Shown piece after piece: positions 7,336 through 14,634 of a stretch of DNA of 37,556 bases. Each line of letters starts with the position of its first letter. The first letter of the stretch is position 1. The translations under genes were made by a program, and so were the position numbers. Source of the stretch: CAZQYB01 sp964582985 (GTDB lineage Bacteria; Planctomycetota; Phycisphaerae; Sedimentisphaerales; Anaerobacaceae); contig CAZOUM010000027.1 in the NCBI GenBank assembly GCA_964582985.1, positions 1-37,556 on the forward strand, read 5' to 3'. Below the pieces are notes generated by a model. The model saw only the letters and a list, made by a program, of their open reading frames with translations. It made no database searches and was not told the DNA's origin.

Positions 7336-7796
7336 TAGGTCATTCTCTTACCTATTGCATATCTTTTGTACGGCTCTTGCAGATTGGACGTTGGTGTCAC
7401 CGCCGCGGGACATTCTCGTCGATGCTGCTGTTATTTATCTCGACGCTACGACTGAACAGTCTGCAGCGCAGGGTCCCGGATGAAAAATCACTGAGATTGT
7501 CCCCGGCAGGCATTACACTATTGAACACGACGCGCAATAGCGTGGCCGGCACATGTGTACCAGTGATTGCACCGGATGAGATTCGGTACCAGCAAGATGG
7601 TTTTGGCGTAGTCTCTATTAGAATAGCGGCTGTAGGTACCGCTATGGGTGGAACGGTTGAAGCTAATCATAGCACTATGGATATGGCTACGCCTGACTTT
7701 CGTCATTGGGTCGTCATCATGGAGATTTCCGAACCGATGAGCATTGCTCTACTGGCTCTCGGCGCCCTGGCCCGGCTCAGAGAACAAAGCTCATAA
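7336..7796 (+). pseudogene. Decayed secreted-protein gene with a PEP-CTERM-like tail
   Basis: The final about 100 codons before the TAA at 7794-7796 read as a plausible beta-rich secreted protein ending in 'SEPMSIALLALGALARLREQSS'. That resembles the planctomycete PEP-CTERM tail (PEP, small-residue-rich hydrophobic stretch, Arg cluster), but with Ser for the first Pro and a depleted Arg cluster. Just upstream, a different frame reads protein-like (ADWTLVSPPRDILVDAAVIY...) until a stop at 7479-7481. A frameshift would join the two halves. No good start or ribosome-binding site precedes it. I read it as a degraded exosortase-substrate gene; the alternative is a chance open frame. Confidence 0.35.
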
Positions 7797-7908
7797 CAAA
7801 ACGCAAAACTGAAAGGGCCTCAAAGCCCTGGGGTCGAGCAGGATTAGCGACGCAAATTAAGGGTGTACATATTACTTCCGGCAGTTTTCCGGTCTTAGCT
7901 ACTGTTAC
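7797..7908. other. Short non-coding stretch with one hairpin
   Basis: AGGGC (7814-7818) pairs with GCCCT (7825-7829). No T run follows, so a terminator is doubtful. Nothing else is recognisable. Confidence 0.3.
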
Positions 7909-8082
7909 AAAATTTTTAGATAATCACACCACCCTGTCATTCCCGCGAAACTTGCCCCGTGCAGGTGGGGGGCGGGAATCCAGGAATAAAATAGGCCAAA
8001 CCCTGTCATTCCCGCGAAAGCGGGAATCCAGGAATAAAACAGGTTGAGGCGAAGCCTCAATCAAATTATTGTCTAAAAACTT
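7909..8082. mobile_element. 174-bp MITE-like nested palindromic repeat element
   Basis: Imperfect terminal inverted repeats, AAATTTTTAGATAAT (7910-7924) and the complement of AAGTTTTTAGACAAT (8068-8082), match at 13 of 15 positions. Between them are two direct copies of CCCTGTCATTCCCGCGAAA...GGGAATCCAGGAATAAAA (7932-7990 and 8001-8039). The second copy contains ATTCCCGCGAAAGCGGGAAT, a perfect hairpin that fits the dRS3/REP-like pattern ATTCCC-N8-GGGAAT known from other bacteria. The first copy has an enlarged loop. A third perfect hairpin, TTGAGGC-GAA-GCCTCAA, is at 8044-8060. No coding capacity is seen, so movement would need an enzyme supplied elsewhere. Confidence 0.55.
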
Positions 8083-8202
8083 ATTCAAGGTAGTTTTGAC
8101 GTTTGAATTTCCACAATAACGTGCTACAATAGCCCGTGCGGCCAACTTTTTCCTGTTTTTGAGAAAATGCTAAAAAAATCCACCGAAAATCTTACAATTT
8201 GC

Positions 8203-8231
8203 TTGACAGTCTTTGCCTAATCGGTTACACT
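8203..8231 (+). promoter_or_regulatory. Predicted promoter of the C10 protease gene
   Basis: A consensus -35 TTGACA (8203-8208) is separated by 17 nt from TACACT (8226-8231). The start of transcription would be near 8238, giving a leader of about 158 nt before the ATG at 8396. Nothing in that leader looks like a known riboswitch. Confidence 0.75.
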
Positions 8232-8395
8232 AATTCTATCCATAATATGGGAGTGGGGAGAAAGCATCTTGTGTTACTTATTGAGCTTTACCCCACTGGA
8301 AATCCAAATCTTCTGTAGCCGAAATTTGACAAGTCCACAGATAATAAACGGCGTTTTGTTGCGAAGGAACTTTGAAAAGAAGAGGAGAGCATAAG

Positions 8396-11300
8396 ATGAA
8401 GCGCAAAAGCATTCTCTTAGCGGCGGTTTTGGCGCTGGTGCAACTATGCTGCGGCAATTTGTGCGCGGAACCTACAACTGCATACCAAGCGGAAAAGGTG
8501 GTAACAGGCTGGCTGCGAGCTGATCCTCAACCGCTCGAAACAGCACTCGGGCAGCAAGTGGAGAGGGTCGAAACTTTCACAAACGATAGTGGCATGCCGA
8601 TCTATTACATCGTCTATTTGCAACCATCCGGATTTGTGATTGTGCCGGCAGACGATTTGGTCGAGCCGATTATTGGATTTGTTGAGCAGGGAACTTATGA
8701 CCCCTCGCTGGACAATCCGCTTGGAGCGTTAGTGACTAACGACCTCAACGGGCGTATCTGGGCGGTTCGGGATATCCAGAGACTTGAAGCGACCGGTGCA
8801 ATGGAAAAGGCCCTTGAGTCGCAGGCCAAGTGGGACCAGTTAGAAAGCTTTGCTGATGGGTTTGGGATAATGGGCCTCGGCAGTATCTCTGATGTTCGCG
8901 TTGCTCCGCTGATACAAAGCCTGTGGGGTCAGCGTGCAGCTTGTAGTCTCTGGTGTTATAACTATTACGTCAGCTTAAACATCATTGGCAGCGGTTATGC
9001 CGGTTGTGTCGCCACCGCAATGGCGCAACTGATGCGTTACCATGAGCATCCTACCGATGGCATCGGTGTCAACAACTATACTATTTACATAAATGGAAGC
9101 GAAGACGATGCAAATACGCTCGGCGGTGATGAGAATGGAGGCCAATATAGCTGGAGTGATATGGTACTTGAACCTAATTGTGATAACTATACTGCTACTC
9201 GTTGGAAAGCCATCGGAGCGCTATGCCATGATGCCGGTCTTTCAGTTAATATGAATTATCGTAATGTCTCTCCCCCTGGCTCAACGGCTGATACGCGCGA
9301 CGCTGCCGATGCTTTCACAAGCCTCTTCGGATACGGCAACGCGGTAAAAGGCTATAATTCCGGCAGTGAAATTGGTGCAGGTCTGACAAATATGATAAAT
9401 CCGAATCTTGATGCTAAAGACCCTGTTCTGCTCGGCATTAAGAAGGGTACAAGCGGGCACGCCGTTGTGTGTGACGGATACGGCTATAACTCCGGTACGA
9501 TGTACCACCATCTTAATATGGGATGGGATGGCAATTATAATGCCTGGTATCATCTGCCAACTATTGATTCGTCCCCATCGTATGATACCGTTTACAAATG
9601 TGTTTATAATGTTCATATAACCAGCGGCGGCGACGGCGAGATGATCAGCGGCCGCGTCTTTGACCCAAACGGCGACACAATTCTCAGTCCGACCGTTTAC
9701 GCAGAACCTGTCGGCAATGGCCTTTGGATTCCTGCCGAATCAGATGACCAAGGGATATATGCACTTGACAGTCTCAATTCGGCCACCAGTTATACTGTAA
9801 ATGCATTGGTTGATGGGTATGCTTTCACCCCTCAAACCGTCGCCACTGGAACCTCTGCCCCTAACAATCCCACCTCTGGTAACGTGTGGGGCATTGATCT
9901 TCATGGTCAGCCGCTGACAATCTCAAGTATCACCCCGGCGTCGGGCCCGAGGGGTTCCTATATCAAGATTGAAGGGCAAAATTTCGGCGCTTCTGCCGGC
10001 ACAGTCATATTCCCTGGCGGACCCGGAAATGGCGAAGAAGTGCAATGGAGCGATACCGTCGTTTACTGCCGTGTGCCGGACGATGCGACAAGCGGAAATG
10101 TCAAGATTCAGACAGCCGACTGGCACATAAGCACCAGCAAATACTTCGAAGTTACCAGTCCCAACGATGTGATTGTAGACCCGAATAATGCCACGCCAAA
10201 TATCCAAAACGGCACTGCCCAATACCCGTTCAGTACGATTCAAAGGGGTATGCGCGCCGCTACGACAGGCGGCTCTGTAACGGTCAAGCAGGGAACTTAT
10301 TACGAATACATCGACTTCAATGGCAGGAGTATCACTTTAAAGAGTCTGGACCCACAGGACCCATGTATTGTGGCAGCCACTATTTTTGACGGCAATGACG
10401 GCGGGCCGATTGTTACATTTTCAAGCGCCGAAGATGCTAACACTATACTGGCCGGATTCACAATTACCGATGGTAATTCCACAAACGGCGGAGGAATTTA
10501 CTGCCTTGGAGCCAGTCCAACTATTAACTACTGCATCATAAAGAATAATACGAACCCTGACGCCGATGGCGGTGGCATGCATAATAGCTGGGCTGATAGT
10601 AATGGCAGTTATCCAACATTAAACTATTGCACATTCATCGACAACACTGCATCATCATATGGCGGTGCAATAAGCAATTACGAGAGCAGCCCAACGCTAC
10701 GAGATTGTCTGTTTATCAATAATTCAGCAACTTACGGCGGTGGCGCCATTGCCAACTGGTTTAACGGCAACACAACTGCAATCAATTGTTTATTTCTCTC
10801 AAACTCGGCAACAGACCAATTTGGCGACGGCGGTGCGATTTATAATGCCTCAGAGGCGTATCCGAAAATATTTAACTGTGGATTCCACGGCAACTTGGCT
10901 GAATATCGAGGAGGTGCGATATACAACTTTCTTGCCGATTCGACGCTGACCATAACCAATTCTACTTTCAGCGGGAACTCGGCCAAAGGTAACGGCATCG
11001 CGGTTGGTGGTGGCGCAATAGCTAACTTATGCAGCAGCCCGACAATAACCAACTGTACATTCAGCACAAACGACTCTAACGACCAGGGCGGTGCCATATT
11101 CAACTGGGATAATTCCAACGTGACAATAACCAATTGCATCCTCTGGGGTAACACCGCATCAGGCAGCGGCTCACAGATCTACAAAGATGGCACCAGCTCG
11201 GTCACTGTTAACTATTGTGATGTTGAAGGTGGCTATTCGGGTACAAAAAACATCAACAGTGACCCGAACTTCGCACGCGACCCCAACGATGGCGGTGATG

Positions 11301-11728
11301 GCTGGGGCGTGGGTAATAATGACGACTACGGCGACCTGCACCTTACGCCTGGTTCGCTGTGTATCGACGCCGGCGACAATAATGCGGTTCCTGCTGATAC
11401 CGTCGACCTTGACGGTGACAGTAACACGACCGAGCTTATCCCGTGGGACTTCGACCGCTATCCACGATTTGTAGACGACCCTTGTACTGCCGATACGGGA
11501 AGTGGCACACCACCCATCGTTGATATGGGCGCCGATGAATTCTCTTACCTCGGTGACCTGAATCTCGACTGGTGTGTGAATTTCGAGGACTTTGCTCTAT
11601 TCGCCCCGCACTGGCGCAAAACCAACTGCGGCACCTGTAGCGGCGCCGACCTTACCGTCGACGGAAATGTGGACTTTGACGATTTACGGCAGCTTGCCTT
11701 AAATTGGCTGGCAGGCTGTGGGCCATAA
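8396..11728 (+). CDS. Secreted C10-family (streptopain-like) cysteine protease with TIG, beta-helix and dockerin-like domains
   Basis: A 1,110-residue multidomain secreted protein. The ATG at 8396 has AGGAG 8 nt upstream and starts a signal peptide (MKRKSILLAAVLALVQLCCG, cut after NLCA). A longer frame from a TTG at 8372 lacks a site. Domains in order: a C10 propeptide-like region (about 25-165); the peptidase, with catalytic Cys204 in 'GYAGCVATAMAQLMRYH', His355 in 'GTSGHAVVCDGYGY' and Trp377 in 'NMGWDGNYNAWY'; a carboxypeptidase-regulatory-like domain (from about 415); an IPT/TIG domain (ITPASGPRGSYIKIEGQNFG, about 510-590); a right-handed beta-helix with repeated 'NCTFS', 'GGGAI' and 'FINNSA' coils (about 600-960); a cap ending 'IVDMGADEF'; and two dockerin-like F-hands (DLNLDWCVNFEDFA, DLTVDGNVDFDDL) before the C-terminal 'WLAGCGP'. 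The first F-hand has Trp where Gly is usual. The helix and cap resemble units of the giant protein encoded further right. Confidence 0.92.
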   Translation: MKRKSILLAAVLALVQLCCGNLCAEPTTAYQAEKVVTGWLRADPQPLETALGQQVERVETFTNDSGMPIYYIVYLQPSGFVIVPADDLVEPIIGFVEQGTYDPSLDNPLGALVTNDLNGRIWAVRDIQRLEATGAMEKALESQAKWDQLESFADGFGIMGLGSISDVRVAPLIQSLWGQRAACSLWCYNYYVSLNIIGSGYAGCVATAMAQLMRYHEHPTDGIGVNNYTIYINGSEDDANTLGGDENGGQYSWSDMVLEPNCDNYTATRWKAIGALCHDAGLSVNMNYRNVSPPGSTADTRDAADAFTSLFGYGNAVKGYNSGSEIGAGLTNMINPNLDAKDPVLLGIKKGTSGHAVVCDGYGYNSGTMYHHLNMGWDGNYNAWYHLPTIDSSPSYDTVYKCVYNVHITSGGDGEMISGRVFDPNGDTILSPTVYAEPVGNGLWIPAESDDQGIYALDSLNSATSYTVNALVDGYAFTPQTVATGTSAPNNPTSGNVWGIDLHGQPLTISSITPASGPRGSYIKIEGQNFGASAGTVIFPGGPGNGEEVQWSDTVVYCRVPDDATSGNVKIQTADWHISTSKYFEVTSPNDVIVDPNNATPNIQNGTAQYPFSTIQRGMRAATTGGSVTVKQGTYYEYIDFNGRSITLKSLDPQDPCIVAATIFDGNDGGPIVTFSSAEDANTILAGFTITDGNSTNGGGIYCLGASPTINYCIIKNNTNPDADGGGMHNSWADSNGSYPTLNYCTFIDNTASSYGGAISNYESSPTLRDCLFINNSATYGGGAIANWFNGNTTAINCLFLSNSATDQFGDGGAIYNASEAYPKIFNCGFHGNLAEYRGGAIYNFLADSTLTITNSTFSGNSAKGNGIAVGGGAIANLCSSPTITNCTFSTNDSNDQGGAIFNWDNSNVTITNCILWGNTASGSGSQIYKDGTSSVTVNYCDVEGGYSGTKNINSDPNFARDPNDGGDGWGVGNNDDYGDLHLTPGSLCIDAGDNNAVPADTVDLDGDSNTTELIPWDFDRYPRFVDDPCTADTGSGTPPIVDMGADEFSYLGDLNLDWCVNFEDFALFAPHWRKTNCGTCSGADLTVDGNVDFDDLRQLALNWLAGCGP

Positions 11729-11755
11729 ATTCTCTCAAGCTTGCCAATAGTCCCA

Positions 11756-11808
11756 AAAAGGGTTGTGAGTTCACCTTGCACAAGAGCTTGCAGCCCTTTT
11801 CTGTTTCG
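11756..11808 (+). terminator. Probable terminator after the C10 protease gene
   Basis: AAAAGGGTTG (11756-11765) pairs with CAGCCCTTTT (11791-11800), 10 bp with one G-T pair, followed by CTGTTT. The 25-nt loop is long, so efficiency is uncertain. It lies 27 nt after the protease stop. Confidence 0.55.
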
Positions 11809-11902
11809 GCTTTAGTCAAAAACTTCTTTCAATTCTTCGTAATTTCTGGTAAAAGTGCTACCTGCTATACACAATGCGGAAGGCGCACATACAATAACAG
11901 CT

Positions 11903-13180
11903 ATGAAACTGATTGTACGAAAATCAAGGCTTGCTGGTAAGGTACTGATTCCGGGCTCCAAATCGCACACAATACGTGCCGTTGCGATTGCCTCTTTAGC
12001 CGAAGGCCAAAGCTCCATTCGCAGACCTCTTGTCTCGGGCGATACGCAAAGCGCGGTCCAGTGTTATCGAGCACTCGGAGCCAAGATTGACACAACCGAC
12101 CCCGAATGCTGGAAGGTATCAGGCACGGGCGGTACAATACAGCCGTCCGAGGATGTCATAGATGTTGCTAACTCCGGTACGACGTTGCGTATCGCGATGG
12201 GTTCAGCGGCCCTCGCCGCGGCCAGCCAAACAACAACCTTTACAGGCGACGAACAAATCCGGAGCCGGCCGGTCGGACCGTTGATGAATGCTCTGGGCGA
12301 TTTAGGCGCAAAATGCAAATCTGTTCGAGGCAAGAGCAAGCCCCCCGTGAAGGTAACCGGGCAGTTAGTGGGTGGAAAAACTTCTATTGCCGCAACCACC
12401 AGCCAATATCTGTCCAGCCTGCTACTGTGCACACCTTTGGCAGCCAAGGATACCGAAATAGACGTTACCTTGCTCAATGAACCAGGCTACGTACAGATGA
12501 CGCTCGATTGGCTCAACAGACAGGGCATAAAGTACGAAAAACAGAACTGGCGCCGATTCCTGATCAAAGGCAAACAAAGCTATAAGGCCTTCGACGCCAA
12601 GATACCTGCCGATTTTTCCAGTGCAACATTCTTTCTCTGCGCTGCCGCACTGGTCGCAGATGAGGTAACTTTACTTGGATTGGATTTTTCAGATAGTCAG
12701 CCTGACAAAGCTGTGGTCGATTATCTAAAGGCAATGGGCGCTGACATTCATATCGAGCCGACATCTGTAACAATCAGAGCCGCAGCACTCAAAGGCGCCG
12801 AGATAGATATGAACAAAACCCCGGACGCCCTGCCCGCTTTGGCTGTCACCGCCGCATTCGCTGAGGGCACCACTTCTCTTGTGAACGTGCCGCAGGCGCG
12901 GAGCAAGGAAACCGACAGAATCAAATGTATGGCCGAAGAGTTGCGAAAAATGGCTATAGATGTTGAAGAGTTGCCCGACGGCCTTATAATACGACCGAGT
13001 AGACCAAAGGCAGCTCGATTAGATGGCAGGAATGACCATCGAGTTGTGATGGCCTTGTCGTTAGCAGGCTTAAACCTGAAAGGTCAATGCGTGGTTGATA
13101 CTGCTGAAGCGATGAGTGTTACTTTTCCCGATTATGTAGAATTGATGAAGAGCATTAGCGCAAATATGGAACTTGAATAA
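11903..13180 (+). CDS. aroA: 3-phosphoshikimate 1-carboxyvinyltransferase (EPSP synthase)
   Basis: This enzyme transfers the enolpyruvyl group of PEP to shikimate-3-phosphate, the sixth step of the shikimate pathway, in the cytoplasm. Counted from the ATG at 11903 it has 425 residues, the normal length. The family motifs are 'IPGSKSHTIRAVAIASL' (residues 16-32; Lys20, Ser21 and Arg25 bind substrate), 'ANSGTTLRIAMG', 'GDEQIRSRPVGPLMNAL', 'TSQYLSSLLL', 'NKTPDALPALAVTAAFAEGTT' carrying the catalytic Asp, 'RSKETDRI', and the C-terminal 'DHRVVMALSLAGL'. The frame extends upstream to a GTG at 11855, but those 16 codons lack family similarity and would leave no gap before the EPSPS fold. A clear ribosome-binding site is missing; a GGAAGG lies about 20 nt upstream. 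aroC follows 40 nt later, so the two are probably one transcript. Confidence 0.95.
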   Translation: MKLIVRKSRLAGKVLIPGSKSHTIRAVAIASLAEGQSSIRRPLVSGDTQSAVQCYRALGAKIDTTDPECWKVSGTGGTIQPSEDVIDVANSGTTLRIAMGSAALAAASQTTTFTGDEQIRSRPVGPLMNALGDLGAKCKSVRGKSKPPVKVTGQLVGGKTSIAATTSQYLSSLLLCTPLAAKDTEIDVTLLNEPGYVQMTLDWLNRQGIKYEKQNWRRFLIKGKQSYKAFDAKIPADFSSATFFLCAAALVADEVTLLGLDFSDSQPDKAVVDYLKAMGADIHIEPTSVTIRAAALKGAEIDMNKTPDALPALAVTAAFAEGTTSLVNVPQARSKETDRIKCMAEELRKMAIDVEELPDGLIIRPSRPKAARLDGRNDHRVVMALSLAGLNLKGQCVVDTAEAMSVTFPDYVELMKSISANMELE

Positions 13181-13203
13181 TCACAGTCACAAGGAACTAT
13201 TTT

Positions 13204-13209
13204 GAGGAG
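13204..13209 (+). promoter_or_regulatory. Ribosome-binding site deciding the aroC start
   Basis: GAGGAG at 13204-13209 is 11 nt before the ATG at 13221 but only 2 nt before the alternative TTG at 13212. The ATG is therefore the likely start. Confidence 0.6.
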
Positions 13210-13220
13210 ACTTGAGAAAA

Positions 13221-14549
13221 ATGATTGGATGCCACATAGGACGCTGTTTTCAGGTAACGGTAGCTGGAGGGTCTTATCAGGAAGGCCTAACCGCTGTCAT
13301 ACAGGGACATCCTCCCGGAATGCTGCTGGCCGAGCAGGAAATTTACGGCGACCTGCTTCTGAGAAAGCCGGGTGCCGATGAATTGAGCAGCCCCCGGAAA
13401 GAGCCGGACCTTCCCATTATCTACAGTGGGCTAAACGCTGATGATACAATCGAAGGTGCCGCAAACAAAAACCATACCAATGGCACTCCGCTGACGATTC
13501 TGATTCCGAACCTGGACCGCCATTTCATCCACATCAAGCAGTATCAGGACACGAACCGAACGCCCCGCCCGGGTCACGCGTCTTACGCTTCGTTCATAAA
13601 ATACGGCCCCGACGATGACGCTATCGGTGCGGGGCTTTTCAGCGGACGCTATACCTCGCCGATTGTAGCTGCCGGATACGTCGCCAAAAAAGTCCTGAAA
13701 AAATGTGGTATCGAAATCTGTTCCTACGTCAAAGAGCTCGCCGGTGTGCGCTGCCCTGATGTAGCTCACGACAAAGCCTTTGAGTATACCAACAGCTACA
13801 AAAAAATGCGGCGTGACCTCGACCCCTTTTACCAGGAGATATACGTCAAGGGCCGTATAACAATGGAGATGCGGTTCCTGGAGAAGGCCAAAATATTGGC
13901 CGAGGTTGAGCAGGAAATAGAGGCTATTCGCGGCAAGGCTCCAAAGATGAAGCCGGCTGCAATCCGAAATAAATACACCGTGCATCCAATTCTAAACTGC
14001 CCTGACATGAATGCAGCAGAGGCAATGGTTGAGGCCTGTAATAAAATCAGTAAAACAGGCGATTCGGCCGGCGGTGTAGTTGAAGTCGTCGTTACGGGTG
14101 TCCCCATAGGTCTCGGCGAGCCGGTCTTTTACAAACTCGACGCTGAATTGGGCAAAATGCTCGGCATTGGTGCCGTCAAAGGCGTTGAGGTTGGCGCCGG
14201 CTTTGCCGTCAAAGATATGACCGGAAGCGAAAATAACGACCAAATGCGCTCCGAAGCAGGTAAAGTTATTTTCGAGTCAAATAATGCCGGCGGCATTACA
14301 GGCGGACTTTCCACCGGCCAACCCATCATTGTCAGGCTTACTGTCAAGCCTACATCTACGATTGACAAACCACAGAAGACAATTGACAAGTACACGCTGG
14401 AGAATAAGGCGCTTGCAGCTATCACAAGGCGTGATGCTACGATTGTGGGCCGCGTATGGCCGGTCGCCGAAAACTACACCGCTATCGTCGTACTGGACCA
14501 CTTGATGGCCCACTACGGCTATCAAACACTAAGAGAAAAATGTCAATAG
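13221..14549 (+). CDS. aroC: Divergent chorismate synthase (AroC-like)
   Basis: This enzyme normally converts EPSP to chorismate using reduced FMN, the last shared step to aromatic amino acids. The 442-residue protein aligns along its length: 'IGRCFQVTV', 'SSPRKEPDLPIIYSG', 'TPRPGHASY' (His119, a catalytic His), 'GLFSGRYTSPIVAAGYVAKKVL', 'GVPIGLGEPVFYKLDAEL', 'GVEVGAGF', 'SNNAGGITGGLSTGQPI' and 'VKPTSTI'. Two features are unusual. The near-invariant 'GESHG' reads 'GGSYQ' (residues 16-20), so the other catalytic His is Tyr19, and the FMN-site 'GGGRSSAR' reads 'GAGLFSGR'. It is also longer than the usual 350-390 residues, because of a charged, partly helical insertion at about 195-250. Directly downstream of aroA, it is the natural candidate for the pathway's last enzyme. 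Altered or lost activity is possible. Confidence 0.87.
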   Translation: MIGCHIGRCFQVTVAGGSYQEGLTAVIQGHPPGMLLAEQEIYGDLLLRKPGADELSSPRKEPDLPIIYSGLNADDTIEGAANKNHTNGTPLTILIPNLDRHFIHIKQYQDTNRTPRPGHASYASFIKYGPDDDAIGAGLFSGRYTSPIVAAGYVAKKVLKKCGIEICSYVKELAGVRCPDVAHDKAFEYTNSYKKMRRDLDPFYQEIYVKGRITMEMRFLEKAKILAEVEQEIEAIRGKAPKMKPAAIRNKYTVHPILNCPDMNAAEAMVEACNKISKTGDSAGGVVEVVVTGVPIGLGEPVFYKLDAELGKMLGIGAVKGVEVGAGFAVKDMTGSENNDQMRSEAGKVIFESNNAGGITGGLSTGQPIIVRLTVKPTSTIDKPQKTIDKYTLENKALAAITRRDATIVGRVWPVAENYTAIVVLDHLMAHYGYQTLREKCQ

Positions 14550-14553
14550 GAAA

Positions 14554-14576
14554 AGCCCCGGCCAAAAGCCGGGGCT
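14554..14576. terminator. Bidirectional terminator between aroC and the giant gene
   Basis: A perfect 9-bp stem AGCCCCGGC-CAAAA-GCCGGGGCT. Read leftwards the stem is followed by TTTTCC, a good terminator for the giant gene, whose stop is about 60 nt away. Read rightwards the tail is CAATTCTTAG, weaker but adjacent to the aroC stop (5 nt). The two genes converge on it. Confidence 0.85.
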
Positions 14577-14634
14577 CAATTCTTAGACGGAACGCTTCGG
14601 CCACAAAGTAAACTGCGACCGAAACGATGGCTTT

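Noticed and set aside
7932..8039. Two direct repeats as a CRISPR array
   Set aside because: Only two copies with unequal internal loops, palindromic over most of the unit, and no cas gene nearby. A REP-like element fits better.
11855..11902. GTG at 11855 as the aroA start
   Set aside because: The extra 16 residues do not resemble the family, and the EPSPS fold begins at the ATG at 11903.
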